64,000 nucleotides of DNA, taken from Spiroplasma endosymbiont of Agriotes lineatus. GTDB lineage: Bacteria > Bacillota_I > Bacilli_A > Mycoplasmatales > Nriv7. The notes under the pieces are model-generated. The model ran no database searches. It saw only the letters and a list, made by a program, of their open reading frames with translations, and was not told where the DNA came from. The translations under genes and the position numbers were made by a program. Numbering within the stretch: the first letter of the stretch is position 1; each line of letters starts with the position of its first letter. This document shows positions 48,021 to 57,972 of this stretch, piece by piece. The stretch spans positions 744,001-808,000 of the forward strand of contig NZ_OZ026448.1 in the NCBI RefSeq assembly GCF_964019485.1, in the 5' to 3' direction.

Positions 48021-50217
48021 ATGTTTATGAAAATATTTACCGTGTTAATTATTAGTTTTAATAACATTTTTACTATTCCCCAAAATATTAAAAACGACAA
48101 GATAACAACACAACTAGTTAGAAATAAAAGAGAAAATAATAAAATTTATGATTTTGAAATGAGAAACTTAGAAAAAGTAAGATTTTATTTTTCAATAACT
48201 TTAAATAATATTGTACAAGTTAACATACTTAAAGGAAATAATGTAAATATAAATGCAGAATTACCATCAGAATTAAAAAATGTAAGAAATTTTACTTTCG
48301 AATTTACAGAAAAACTTGAAAATAATCAAAGTACACAAAAAGAAATTAAACAACTAATAAATACACGCGGACAAGAAAAAACCAACTTTCCTAATAATCA
48401 TTTATTTAAACTTTGAATAATTAATAAAAAAATAAGAATTAAAGCACAAGGTACAAACTTAAATGATTTCAAAGATGAAAAAAACAATTCAATAAATTAT
48501 GTATTAGAACATACAAGTAATTTTGAAATTGAAATTAAAAAAGATAGTACTGATATTAAATTATCAACAGCAACTATTAACTTTGACGGTAATCATAAAT
48601 ATAACGATGTTATCGATAATCTTGACTATTTAATGATTCATCGTGGCAATTTTGATAAATTTAATTACTCTTATCTCTATTGAACGCCAATATTTAATTT
48701 CGTTGACACCCTAGAAAAAGGTTATTACAAAGAATTTACGATTAAAAATCATGGCTTTAAAAGCGAAAGCCATTTTTATCACAAAACTTCAACTATTTTA
48801 CCAAATTCAGAAATAATTGACCCGACAAATGCAACCAAAATTGAAGTTATAAAAAAAATTAAAAAAAAGAATTAATGAAAAAATTAATAATCTTACTGGC
48901 GTAAATAATGCAATTGAAGGCATCGACTATAACACAGAAATTAAAGATAATGACAACAATTACTTAAATGATAGTGCTACTTTTGATTTAACAACAGATA
49001 ATGTTGCTGACAGAACATTTACCGTTAAATTCACCGCAACTGAAACAAGTACACAATTGCAAGGAACAAATACGATTAAAATGGTCATTTTGAAACAAGA
49101 AGATACCAACGATAATGTCCTTAAAATTAAGGCATTTAACAAAACCCTAATTGCCGAAAACAATTATTTACAATTATTACACGGTGAAAATGAAATATGA
49201 AAATATGACACCAAAAGGGCTAACGATTATTACCTAATTAAGTATCTTTTTGAAACCTTAAATTACCTCAATGTTAAATTTAGTTTTCTACGATATGACT
49301 CCGATTTACGAAATGATATTTACCTATATTTTAAAAACAACATTTCTAGTATTAACAATAACGATTACAAAAATGTTTTTAACGAAATCTACGAAATCCT
49401 TGGCAACTTCTTTGCTAGTTTATTTTACGCTACTTTTGATATGGACGAAAAAACTCATACCGAGGTTGATTTTAAGGGAGTAGATAATTACAACAAAGAT
49501 TACTTTATTCAAATCGGTTTCTTTTATCGCTCATTAATCACCTTTTATCTCAAAAAATACTTAGTAAATATTATAGGGAAATCAGAATTATTACTAAGAA
49601 GTTATTTTTTTACTTTTGATAAAAAAACGCACCAGGAAAATTTTAATGCTATTAAAAATAATAACAGTATCTATAAAATTGAATTTAATGTGCTTAAATC
49701 TTATGATAACAAACTCATTACCTTACCAACTAACAAGACTGCTAATAGTGTGTTAATTATCTTAACACCGACATCGATATTCGCTATGGTATTAATATTT
49801 TTACCTTAACTTTTCCTTTGTACCATAAAAAAATGTCGCTAATTACAATTTTAAAATCTATGACTTTAATGTCCTTAATTCCACGGCCTTTATTCCTGAT
49901 GGCTCAAAAAACAGTGAATGAGACGACTTAATTCCGCCAGCAAATTGCAAATATTCCGGACGGTGAATACCCGCATTTAGCGATGTTGGTTATGCCATTC
50001 AGAATGCTGGTATTAAAATGATTAACTGAATATTGACGGCATCACAAATCATTACCATTTTACGACCATTAGCAATTGTTGCAAAAGCAACAGTTAATTT
50101 TTCAACTGCTATTTTTCCGGTTTTTAAAACGGTACCTCGGTACCTGCCTTTTACTATACCTTTCGGTTTTTAATTGGTTTTGCCATTTTTCTAATGATAT
50201 TAAGGATTTTCGTGTAG
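48021..50217 (+). pseudogene. Adsorption-type minor coat protein (type 1), broken
   Basis: About 730 residues. A signal-like start (MFMKIFTVLIISFNNIFTIP), the N-domain (residues about 35-170; KIYDFEMRNLEKVRFYFSIT to SNFEIEIKKD), a middle domain (DGNHKYNDVIDNLDYLMIHR, SYLYWTPIFNFVDT), an immunoglobulin-like part, the long central domain (LFYATFDMDEKTHTEVDFKG, IQIGFFYRSLITFYLKKYLV), and a C-terminal hydrophobic anchor (LIGFAIFLMILRIFV). The central block (FYATFDMD, then FFYRSLITFY) is shared with the type-2 protein at 22949. Shifts lie near 48860, 49760 and 50150. pIII-like host attachment is the inferred role. Confidence 0.78.
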
Positions 50218-50263
50218 TTATATATATATATTGAAAAAATAAAGCAATAAAGGAATTAAAATA

Positions 50264-50782
50264 ATGAAAATTTTAAATACAATAGCTCTTTCGACATTAA
50301 CAATATTACCAATATTCAGCTGTTCTAAAAAAACAAATGAATCAGTAGAACAAAAAAATAAATATAACGAAAACAAAGTTTATGATTTTGAAATTAAAGA
50401 CTTAGAAAAAGTAAGATTTTATTTTTCAATAACTTCAAATAATATTGTACAAGTTAACATTCTTAAAGGAAATAATGTAAATATAAATGCGGAATTACCA
50501 TCAGAATTAAAAAATGTAAGAAATTTTACTTTCGAATTTACAGAAAAACTTGAAAATAATCAAAGTACACAAAAAGAAATTAAACAACTAATAAATACAC
50601 ACGGACAAGAAAAAACCAACTTTCCTAATAATTATTTATTTAAACTTTGAATAATTAATAAAAAAATAAGAATTAAAACACAAGGTACAAACTTAAATGA
50701 TTTCAAAGATGAAAAAAACAATTCAATAAATTATGTATTAGAACATACAAACAATTTTGAAATTGAAATTGAAAATCCTTAA
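50264..50782 (+). CDS. Lipoprotein carrying the adsorption-protein N-domain (type 1)
   Basis: 172 residues, intact. The signal peptide (KILNTIALSTLTILPIFSC) with Cys at residue 20 predicts a lipid anchor on the outer face. A short linker (KKTNESVEQKNKYNENK) leads to the N-domain, KVYDFEIKDLEKVRFYFSIT to NNFEIEIENP. Over about 133 residues it differs from the N-domain of the upstream adsorption protein at about a dozen positions. It ends exactly where the domain ends. Ribosome site aaagga. It could occupy the virus receptor from the inside-made side and block further infection; this is inferred from structure and from filamentous phage pIII biology. Confidence 0.8.
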
Positions 50783-50907
50783 TAACTAAATTCAAACACT
50801 GTTAAAATTACTACTCCCAAGAAAGGCAATTTTCTATAATGATAAGACCCTTAAACAACTAAACAACTTTTCATTTTAATTTTTCCTTTCTATTTTGTCG
50901 GAATAAA

Positions 50908-50936
50908 AACCAGTAATTTTAATTACTGGTTGGAAT
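50908..50936. terminator. Terminator between convergent genes
   Basis: Perfect 11-bp stem (aaccagtaatt / aattactggtt) with a 2-base loop, A-rich on the left and T-rich on the right. It can serve the viral lipoprotein from the left and the minus-strand propeller gene from the right. Confidence 0.65.
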
Positions 50937-50999
50937 ATTTTTCTTATTTTTACAAGTTGTTAACAGACCAATTATTTGTAATAAATTTAATATTTTTTA

Positions 51000-52536
51000 T
51001 TAAATTGGACGAAAATTAAAAATTGGTTTGGGATCGCTTTCACTTGTTCTTGATATTATTGCTTTTCCATTAAAAGAAATGCTATTATCTTTGTTAATAG
51101 TAATTTCGTTGGGCAATAAACTATATTTTTGTAATATTTGCATTGTCTCTTTAATTGGTAATGTAATTGTTTGCCCTTCGTTATTATCATCAATTATTTT
51201 AGCAGTAATCGTTCCATTAATTTTTTGTTTTAAATTTAAATTAGTTTTAATAACAAGTAGTCTGACTACATATTCGGCTGTAAGGCGTTGTTTTCTTCCC
51301 ACAGATAATTCTTGTTCTGGTGAATGTAACAAATCGCGATTTAAAATTAATTCTTGTTCTTGTTTATTTATGTTAGACAAATCAAAATCCCGTGATAATG
51401 TATTTTTAATTTCAGAAGCTTTTTTATTTCAACTTGTAAAATCAGTTAATATCATTTCGTCATCAATATTTAAATTTCATCCATTAACTATATTTTTTGA
51501 GTTATTTATGTTTAATCCTGTTGTAATTTGAAATAAATATTTTGCCTTAGTTTCATAACTACATGATGGTATTTTAATTTTTTGTATATTTGAAGAGATA
51601 TTAGGAAAATTAACTGGTTCAAAACAAACACTTTTTTCGTCAAATGATTTTAACGAATCTGAAGTGCTGGTTATTTCAATCTCAGAAAACATTAAGTTAT
51701 CAATATTAATATCTTTTATTTCCTTAAATTTTAAATTAGGGTTTTCATCACGAAATTTAAAAAATAATGCTTTTTTAATTAATTCATTTAAATTAATAAT
51801 TTTATTTTGTTGATTATCAATTGAATAATGTATTTTTATATTATTATCATTATTTAAATTATCTTTTATTTTTAATATAGCTGAATTATTTGTTTTATTA
51901 ATAATTTCTAGTTGTGCTATATCTAAATCGGGATTTAAATAATTTAATTCATTTAAAATTGCATTATCAGAATTATTATTAATTTGTCTTAAATTATAGT
52001 AATTACTATATTCATAAACATTACCATCTCCTGAACCAATATATAATTTATTGTTGAAAATCACACCAGGAGATCAAATTCCTTCTTCTGTTTTTATGAC
52101 AGTTTTTTGTTGGCCTGTTGCTGGATCATATTCATACACATTATTAATCATGTGAACCAAAATATATTTTATTGTTGAAAACCACGCCAGAAGAATGAAC
52201 TCAGTTATTTTTATTTGCTTTAATAACAATTTTTTGTTGTCCTGTAGCAGTGTAGCGGGATCATACTCATAAACGTTGCTATCTCCTGAACCAAAATATA
52301 ATTTATTGTTGAAAACCACACCCGAAGAAAAAACATACCCTCCTGTTTTAATAATAATTTTTGTTCTATTTATTTTATTATTTTCATTATTGCTTCGTTT
52401 TTGTCTTTTATAATTTATGTTTTCTAATTTAATTTGTTGTTCTTGCGTTGGATAAGGAAGGACTATTAGCAACAATTCCTGCTATTCCACTACTTGCTAT
52501 TGTTATTGTTCCTAAAATTTCTAGTAATTTTTTCAT
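51000..52536 (-). pseudogene. Secreted propeller-repeat surface protein, frameshifted
   Basis: Signal peptide KKLLEILGTITIASSGIAGI. Then two to three repeats of the type GVVFNNKLYFGSGDSNVYEY-DPATGQQ, which look like PQQ/WD-type propeller blades. Then LDIAQLEIINKTNNSAILKI and a C-terminal domain shared with 42838-43680 (LNLKQKINGTITAKIIDDNN, LPIKETMQILQKYSLLPNEI). A shift near 52455 (tccttccttatcc) separates the signal peptide, and a second lies in the repeats near 52250. Likely once exported; now probably dead. Confidence 0.68.
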
Positions 52537-52774
52537 TTATTAAATCCTTTTTGTTAATTTTTGCTAATTTAATAAATTTTTGTAGTAATTATCGCCTCCA
52601 CTTAAAATTATAAATTTTAAATTAATAAGAATTTAATTATAAACCATAAAATAAAATTTTTATCATTTTTTAGAATATTGAACACTAATTCTAGAAAAAA
52701 TTATCATTAAAACAAAAAAATAATCAAACTAAATTAAACTTTATTAAAATTAATACCAAGAAAGGCAATTTTTT

Positions 52775-54123
52775 ATGTTAGAAATTAAAAATAATTTAAA
52801 AACCATAGAAAACAAGTATTGATTCAGTTTATTTACAACCCATAAAAATATGTACACCAATAAATGTGAACAACTAGCTAATGAATATGAAAAATTAGAT
52901 GAATACTTATATAAATATCATTATCGGTTAAAATAAGGTTATAAAGTAGTTCATTTTGCTTAAAGAACAATTATTACAATTTTTGGTGATGTTACTTTTA
53001 AACGACGCCGATATAAATATTGAAATCAAAAATCAGGTAAATTTGAATATGTATGTTTGTTAGATAAAGAAATTGGTTTATTGCCCAAACAACGCATTTA
53101 TTTTGATGTCCAATTTAAAGTTTTAAGTCTTTTGGGTGATGGTAAACGCTATCGTGATGTTTTAGATGCTCTAAATCATTGTTATATTTCAAAAGGTAGT
53201 ATTTCAAATATTTTAAATAAATATGATATTGTCGAATATTTTCAACTAGCAGAAAAAGAAACTAAAACTAGAATTGATGTCAAAAATAAGGATTTATATA
53301 TTCAACTAGATGAGAAATTTTTAGCGACATTAGATCATAAAGTTAAAAAAGACCAAATAATTCGTTTAGTTACTTTTCATACCGGATATAAAGAAAAAAA
53401 TTACAAAAATGCTCGTAGAGAATTAGAAAACAAACGAGGTCATTTTCTAATGTTAAAAGTTGGTAAACGAATAAATACAATGGATTATCGTGATTTATTA
53501 ATTAAAGAATTACAAAAACATTATGTAAATATTAATTATGACAGGATAATTGTTTGTGGTGATGGTGATGCTTGAATTAGAGAAATTGCCAATAGTTTTG
53601 GTAATTTTAGATATATTTTAGATGGTTATCATACTATTAAAAAATTAAAACAAACTACATTTAATATTATTTTTGAAAGTCGCAAAGTAACACTAAATAG
53701 TTGAATTAAATTATATAAGGATGGAAATTCCATCAAGAATTAATCAAAAACATTCGTAATATTGCTAAAAATGAATTAAATAAAGATATTGAAACAAATT
53801 TAAGAAAGACGAGTAATTATTTCAAAAACAATAAGCATGGTATTCATCATCAAAATTTAGAATGAAATATCGGTTGTAACATTGAAGGTGATGTATCACA
53901 TTTGGTAAAACAACAATTAGGATATGGAGCAAAAATATATAATCATAAGAATTTAAATAACCTATTACATTATATTAATGAAAATATTAATTCAGAAATA
54001 GAAATCAGAAAAGAAATATATAAAAATTCATTATGAAATAAATATAATAATAAAAATGATGATAGTTGAATCAGCAAAGGCAACATTGTATATGCAAATA
54101 AATATATTCATTTAAGTAAGTAA
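52775..54123 (+). pseudogene. UPF0236/Mbov_0401-type transposase-like gene, broken
   Basis: Full length (about 450 residues) but with two TAA codons that look like CAA changes (near 52937 and 52961) and a shift near 53730. Blocks: ITIFGDVTFKRRRYKYW, DKEIGLLPKQRIYFDVQFK, GSISNILNKYDIVEYFQLAE, YIQLDEKFLATL, IIVCGDGDAWIREIANSFGN, FRYILDGYHTIKKLKQTTFN. This is the UPF0236 family (ISLre2-like), known in mollicute integrative elements as Mbov_0401-type protein. Likely acidic residues: QLDEKF, CGDGDAW, LDGYH. Confidence 0.78.
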
Positions 54124-54139
54124 AAATATTAGTTAAAAT

Positions 54140-54309
54140 TTAATAAAATTAATAATTTTTTATTGTGTAAAAATTCAATAATATGATAAAATGAAAAAGA
54201 ATAAAAATGGCAATAACAAGAAAGATATGGTTAGTTTAGTAATTAAATAATATAATTAGCTGATTGTTTTACTTTTTCAAAGCAATACCTAAGAAAACTA
54301 AACGAGGCC
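54140..54309 (+). repeat. Type-1 right arm and terminal repeat
   Basis: Contains attgtgtaaaaattcaataa, then tatggttagtttagtaatta, attagctgattgttttact and the end agcaatacctaagaaaacta. It is the same arm as 35912-36073 and may be the displaced right end of virus D. Confidence 0.65.
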
Positions 54310-54362
54310 ATTTCTCTAAAATTATTATGCAACAAAATAACAAAAGAATAAACTATAAAATA

Positions 54363-55145
54363 TTATGTAGCATCTTGGATTTTATCAATAACATATGCTA
54401 CTCTTTTTAATGTTTCATAAATTGTCGTAATAATTAAATATAAAATTCGAACTAAGTAAATTCATTTAATTAGTTTAGCTTCATTGGCAGTTAACAACAA
54501 TTGAGCAAACTTATATACGGGTTGCATCGCTCAAATATAAAAATATATTGGAATACTAATTGATAAAATAAAACTAATACTAGCAACAATACCAATAACA
54601 ATTATTGCTTGATGAGGATTAGCATTACCAAATAATGCTTGTTTATTAAGAATTAATAAAGCTAAATTAATAACAAGAAATGTTGTTACCACTAATGCTA
54701 AATTAACAATTAAAGATCATCCAAAACTAAGAAATAACTTTCTTCCTTGCGAAGTAGAATATGCTACCTCTCCAGCTTTAGCTAAAGTATATAAACTACT
54801 ACGATGATAAGTTCAAGGTAACATTTTAACTATTAAATGATGTGGTTTTTGTTTTTTGTAATGAAAAGGCGTTAATTGAAAAAAATGACTTTTAATTTCA
54901 TAACTAGTAGTCTTTTGAACTTTTTTCCCAACAAAACCAAACTTTTTTAAATAAGCATCAACAAATTCTTTTCCTGTTAAATTAGCACTGTTAGTATTTC
55001 TAATAATTGACGAATATATTCAAGTAGCTAATCAAGTTATTAATAAAACCCCAGCTAAAATACCAAAAACTATCAATGCTATCAATAGTCCTATTGGAAT
55101 ATTACTAGCGATATTTATTTCTAAAAATAATGTTTTTAATTGCAT
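54363..55145 (-). CDS. Multi-pass membrane protein, possibly a zinc-peptidase-like (YugP-type) paralogue without HExxH
   Basis: 260 residues, one open frame that contains five TGA Trp codons. An N-terminal helix (IPIGLLIALIVFGILAGVLL), then a soluble part (GKEFVDAYLKKFGFVGKKVQ, KPHHLIVKMLPWTYHRSSLY, TLAKAGEVAYSTSQGRKLFL), then three helices (GWSLIVNLALVVTTFLVIN; AIIVIGIVASISFILSIS; VRILYLIITTIYETLKRVA). The layout recalls the YugP/PF04298 membrane zinc peptidases, but the zinc motif is missing; that link is tentative. The ribosome site is aaaggag. It has its own promoter. It is the only intact non-viral gene between uvrB and rplQ. Confidence 0.65.
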
Positions 55146-55164
55146 ATTATTCTCCTTTAATAGA

Positions 55165-55194
55165 ATTATAACAATATTTTATCATACATTGCAA
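55165..55194 (-). promoter_or_regulatory. Promoter of the membrane protein gene
   Basis: On the minus strand, TTGCAA (55194-55189), an 18-bp spacer, TATAAT (55170-55165), about 20 bp before the ATG. The mobile element at 55222 stops 28 bp short of the -35 box. Confidence 0.7.
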
Positions 55195-55284
55195 CAACAA
55201 AAAATAATCTCAATTAAATATAGGTCGCGTTTAGTTTTCTTAGGTATTGCTTTGAAGAAGTAAAACAATCAGCTAATTTTATAT

Positions 55285-56605
55285 GAGTCTGTTCAAAATT
55301 CTGTGTCTCGATAATTCATCCTGAATTATACTTAAAAGAAAGAGAACAGAAAATGATAAAAAAGCAAAAACTTCCTCTGATACAATTGATAAAGTTGCTG
55401 ATTATTTTTTAGAAAATATTAATAATCCACAAGATTTATTTAAAGGCAATACTATTTTTCAGGAATTTATCAAAAAATTAACTGAAAGAATGTTAAATGC
55501 AGAAATTAAAGATCATCTTGAAACTGATGAGAATCATAATAAAAGAAATGGCAACACACCAAAAACCATTATTACTAAAAATGGTTCAATCGTAATTGAT
55601 GTACCACGAGATCGAAATAGTACTTTTAAACCAGTAATTATTTCAAAAAGACAAAGAAAATTTGATAACTTTGATCAAAAAGTAATTTCTTTATATGCAA
55701 GAGGAATGACAATTTCTGATATCAAAGCACAATTACAAGAATTCTATCACGGAACAGAAATTTCAGAAAGTTTAATTAATCAAATAACTGATGATGTTAT
55801 TGAAGAAGTTAGAGTGTGACAAACTAAACCTTTAGAGAAGATTTATCCGATTGTTTATTTTGATTGTATTGTTGTTGTTAAAGTAGAACAAGATAAACGA
55901 ATAATAAACAAAGCAGTATATCTTGCCTTAGGAATTAATTTAAATGGTTTAAAAGATATTTTAGGAATGTGAATTAGCGAGAATGAGGGAACCAAATTTT
56001 GACTAAATATAAAATCCTTTTACGGAAATGAAAAATCGCGGCTTACAAGATATTCTTGTTGCTTATAGTGATAATTTAACAGGAATGTCTGATGCAATAG
56101 AAGCTGTTTTTCCAAAAACACAGCACCAATTATGCATTGTTCATCAAATTAGTAATAGTTTAAAATTTGTTCCTTACAAAGATCGCAAACTTGTAGCTAA
56201 TGATTTAAAATCAATTTATACAGCAATTAATGAAGAAATATCGTTGGTTGCTTTATTTCATTTTTCTGAAAAATGAAATAAAAAGTATCCACAAATTACT
56301 AAATCATGAAAAAATAACTGAAATAATTTAATAATTTTTCTTGAATATCCTCAAGAATTTAGGAGAATTATTTATACAACTAATACAATAGAGTCTGTTA
56401 ATAGTCAACTAAGAATAAAAAGATTTTTCCTAATGACGCATCAGTTTTTAAAATATTTTATTTAGCATTTCAAAATATGGTTAAGAAATGAACGATACCA
56501 ATTCAAAATTGGGGTAGTTAGTGCAATTTCACATTTAATGATAAAATTTGAGAACAGAGTGAATTTAAGTTAATTACTTAGAGACACAGTTAATTGGACA
56601 GCCTC
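55285..56605 (+). mobile_element. IS256-family element, copy 6
   Basis: About 1.32 kb with both terminal repeats (gagtctg left, cagcctc right). It is flanked by ttttatat on both sides (right copy offset by one T), a possible 8-bp target duplication, inside element E. Confidence 0.87.
55353..56573 (+). pseudogene. IS256-family transposase, broken (copy 6)
   Basis: The first codons are out of frame; the clean first half starts ERMLNAEIKDHLETDENHNK and runs to DDVIEEVRV and on through a TGA. A 1-bp gain at aatataaaatcc shifts the frame before MKNRGLQDILVAYSDNLTGM. A further small deletion near 56415 (agaataaaaag) and an insertion near 56518 occur at the end. Confidence 0.85.
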
Positions 56606-56712
56606 TTTTTATATTTAATTTTAATTTTTATTTTGACATAAATTTTATAAGTAAAATATGCCAATAGCATGATGCTGATAATAATAAATATTAGTCCAAT
56701 CGCAATATTCAT
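56606..56712 (-). pseudogene. Second viral gene, 3' end lost
   Basis: MNIAIGLIFIIISIMLLAYF, then TYKIYVK. Family of 44535-44756. Cut by IS256 copy 6 after about 35 codons. Confidence 0.7.
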
Positions 56713-56714
56713 TT

Positions 56715-57041
56715 TTAAACTCCTTTAAAATAGTTATAATTTATATCTTTTTTGTTGTTTTCTTTTTCGGCAATGAAGAAGATTAATAATTCTTGCCCCT
56801 TAATTAATTTTGTTTCATTTTGTTTTTGATTAATTGAAATTATTTGATATTTACTATCTTTTATTATTCCGATGCAAATAGAATTTTCATATTTTCCTTT
56901 ATAAACAAATCGTTTTGGAAACCAAATGCCGATTTGTTCATTAAATCACGGAATTTTTGGGGCTTTAATAAGCATTGCGTTTTGCGTTTCTTTTAAGAGA
57001 TATTTTTTAGTACTTAAGAAAATGTTTTCAATGTTTTTCAT
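56715..57041 (-). CDS. First type-1 viral gene (108 aa), copy E
   Basis: Intact: MKNIENIFLSTKKYLLKETQ, then GIWFPKRFVYKGKYENSICI, ending FFIAEKENNKKDINYNYFKG. Very close to 44206-44532. It is the only gene kept whole in the deleted element E, which may mean it is useful or simply that the deletion is recent. Confidence 0.75.
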
Positions 57042-57563
57042 AATAAATTACCCTTCTTATAGATAAACTAAGTTATATTTAACTAAGTTAGTTAACTTAG
57101 TTTTTTAAACACTTATATATCGCAGATTTAAGTGTTTAACAAGTTTTGTTAGTAAATTTTGTTTTTTTATTAGATAAAGATTTTAATAATTTTAAACTTA
57201 GTATCTCCCTATATAGAAATTTTTACACTTTAATATCCGCATCCCGCTCTTGGAATTAATTTAATAGCGTGTATATTTTTAGGAAATCCACCCATCCACC
57301 CCATTCATTTTTTTATTGCAAAACGAAACAAATTGCTATAGCTAATAGGATGTTATCTATTAACTGGTAAAACTTCTTTTGGTTATGGCAACCACCCACA
57401 ATTTATCGTGCTTTAATACATACCAACATTATTAATTCACTTGTATTTAATTTTCAAAGAACAAATTAAATTTTAACGTCTTATAAAATGAAAAGAAAAT
57501 CATTGCTGACTGTCTTAATGCTTATTCAAATATTTTTCCTACCTAACAAAACTTTATGCGCCC
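57042..57563 (-). other. Viral left arm, copy E
   Basis: Same arm as 8516-9023 and 43682-44205. Contains the hairpin around 57105-57135 (aaacacttatatatcgcaga, then tttaagtgttt) and the left terminal repeat at 57540-57563. No intact gene. Confidence 0.65.
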
Positions 57564-57597
57564 AATTAAATATGAGATTATTAATTTGATTTGTAAT

Positions 57598-57957
57598 TTA
57601 AACTAACTCAATATAAACCATTGGTGCATTATCGCCTCTACGGTCGTCAGTTTTTAAAAGCCTCGTATAACCACCAGATCTTTTATTATATCGTTTAGCA
57701 ATATCAGTAAATAGTTTTTGTAAAACCGTTTCTGTTTCATTAACATCAATATTTCGTAAAATACTTGATGCTTGTCTTCTGGCATGTAAATCTTGTCTTT
57801 TTGCTAAAGTAATTAATTTATCAATTGTTTTTCTTAATTCTTTAGCTCGTTTCTCAGTTACGAGCAATCTTTCATGAACAATTAATTCTGTTGCTAAATT
57901 ACGCATTAATCCTTGTCTTCAACTAGTATTTTTACCGCGTTTTTGAATAAATGACAT
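57598..57957 (-). CDS. rplQ: 50S ribosomal protein L17
   Basis: 119 residues from ATG at 57957 ([20 protein letters not shown]; Trp is TGA). Conserved: [45 protein letters not shown] and the end APMVYIELV. Large-subunit protein, last gene of the alpha operon. Element E lies 35 bp after its stop. Confidence 0.96.
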
Positions 57958-57972
57958 ATTTTGTTCCTCCCT

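Larger units (their letters stand above)
43682..50217 (+). mobile_element. Type-1 plectrovirus copy D, nearly complete
   Basis: From the left terminal repeat (gacgcataaagttttcttag) through the left arm and about twelve genes to the end of the adsorption protein, then the lipoprotein at 50264. The first five genes, the ATPase and two small genes are intact; the coat-like gene, one small membrane protein, one two-helix protein and the adsorption gene are shifted. A right arm is found only at 54140-54309, beyond unrelated genes, so the right end is rearranged. Confidence 0.87.
55222..57563 (-). mobile_element. Deleted type-1 virus element E with target duplication
   Basis: Read on the minus strand: left terminal repeat (57563), left arm, first viral gene, part of the second gene, then IS256 copy 6, then the right arm end (gtcgcgtttagttttcttag) at 55222. 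The 10-bp word aattaaatat stands directly outside both ends (55212-55221 and 57564-57573), a target-site duplication. It sits 35 bp after rplQ. The core of the viral genome is missing. Confidence 0.8.

Noticed and set aside
43682-54309. One 10.6-kb element from the left end of virus D to the right arm at 54309
   Set aside because: The flanks (acttggca and atttctct) do not match as a target duplication, and the interior contains minus-strand host-like genes and a UPF0236 relic, so a single insertion is not supported.
1-57573. Frameshifts as plain sequencing error
   Set aside because: Housekeeping genes totalling more than 14 kb (secA, uvrB, rnr, asnS, the ribosomal operon) show no break, while mobile genes show many, including nonsense changes and deletions that are not homopolymer errors. 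Single homopolymer cases could still be errors.
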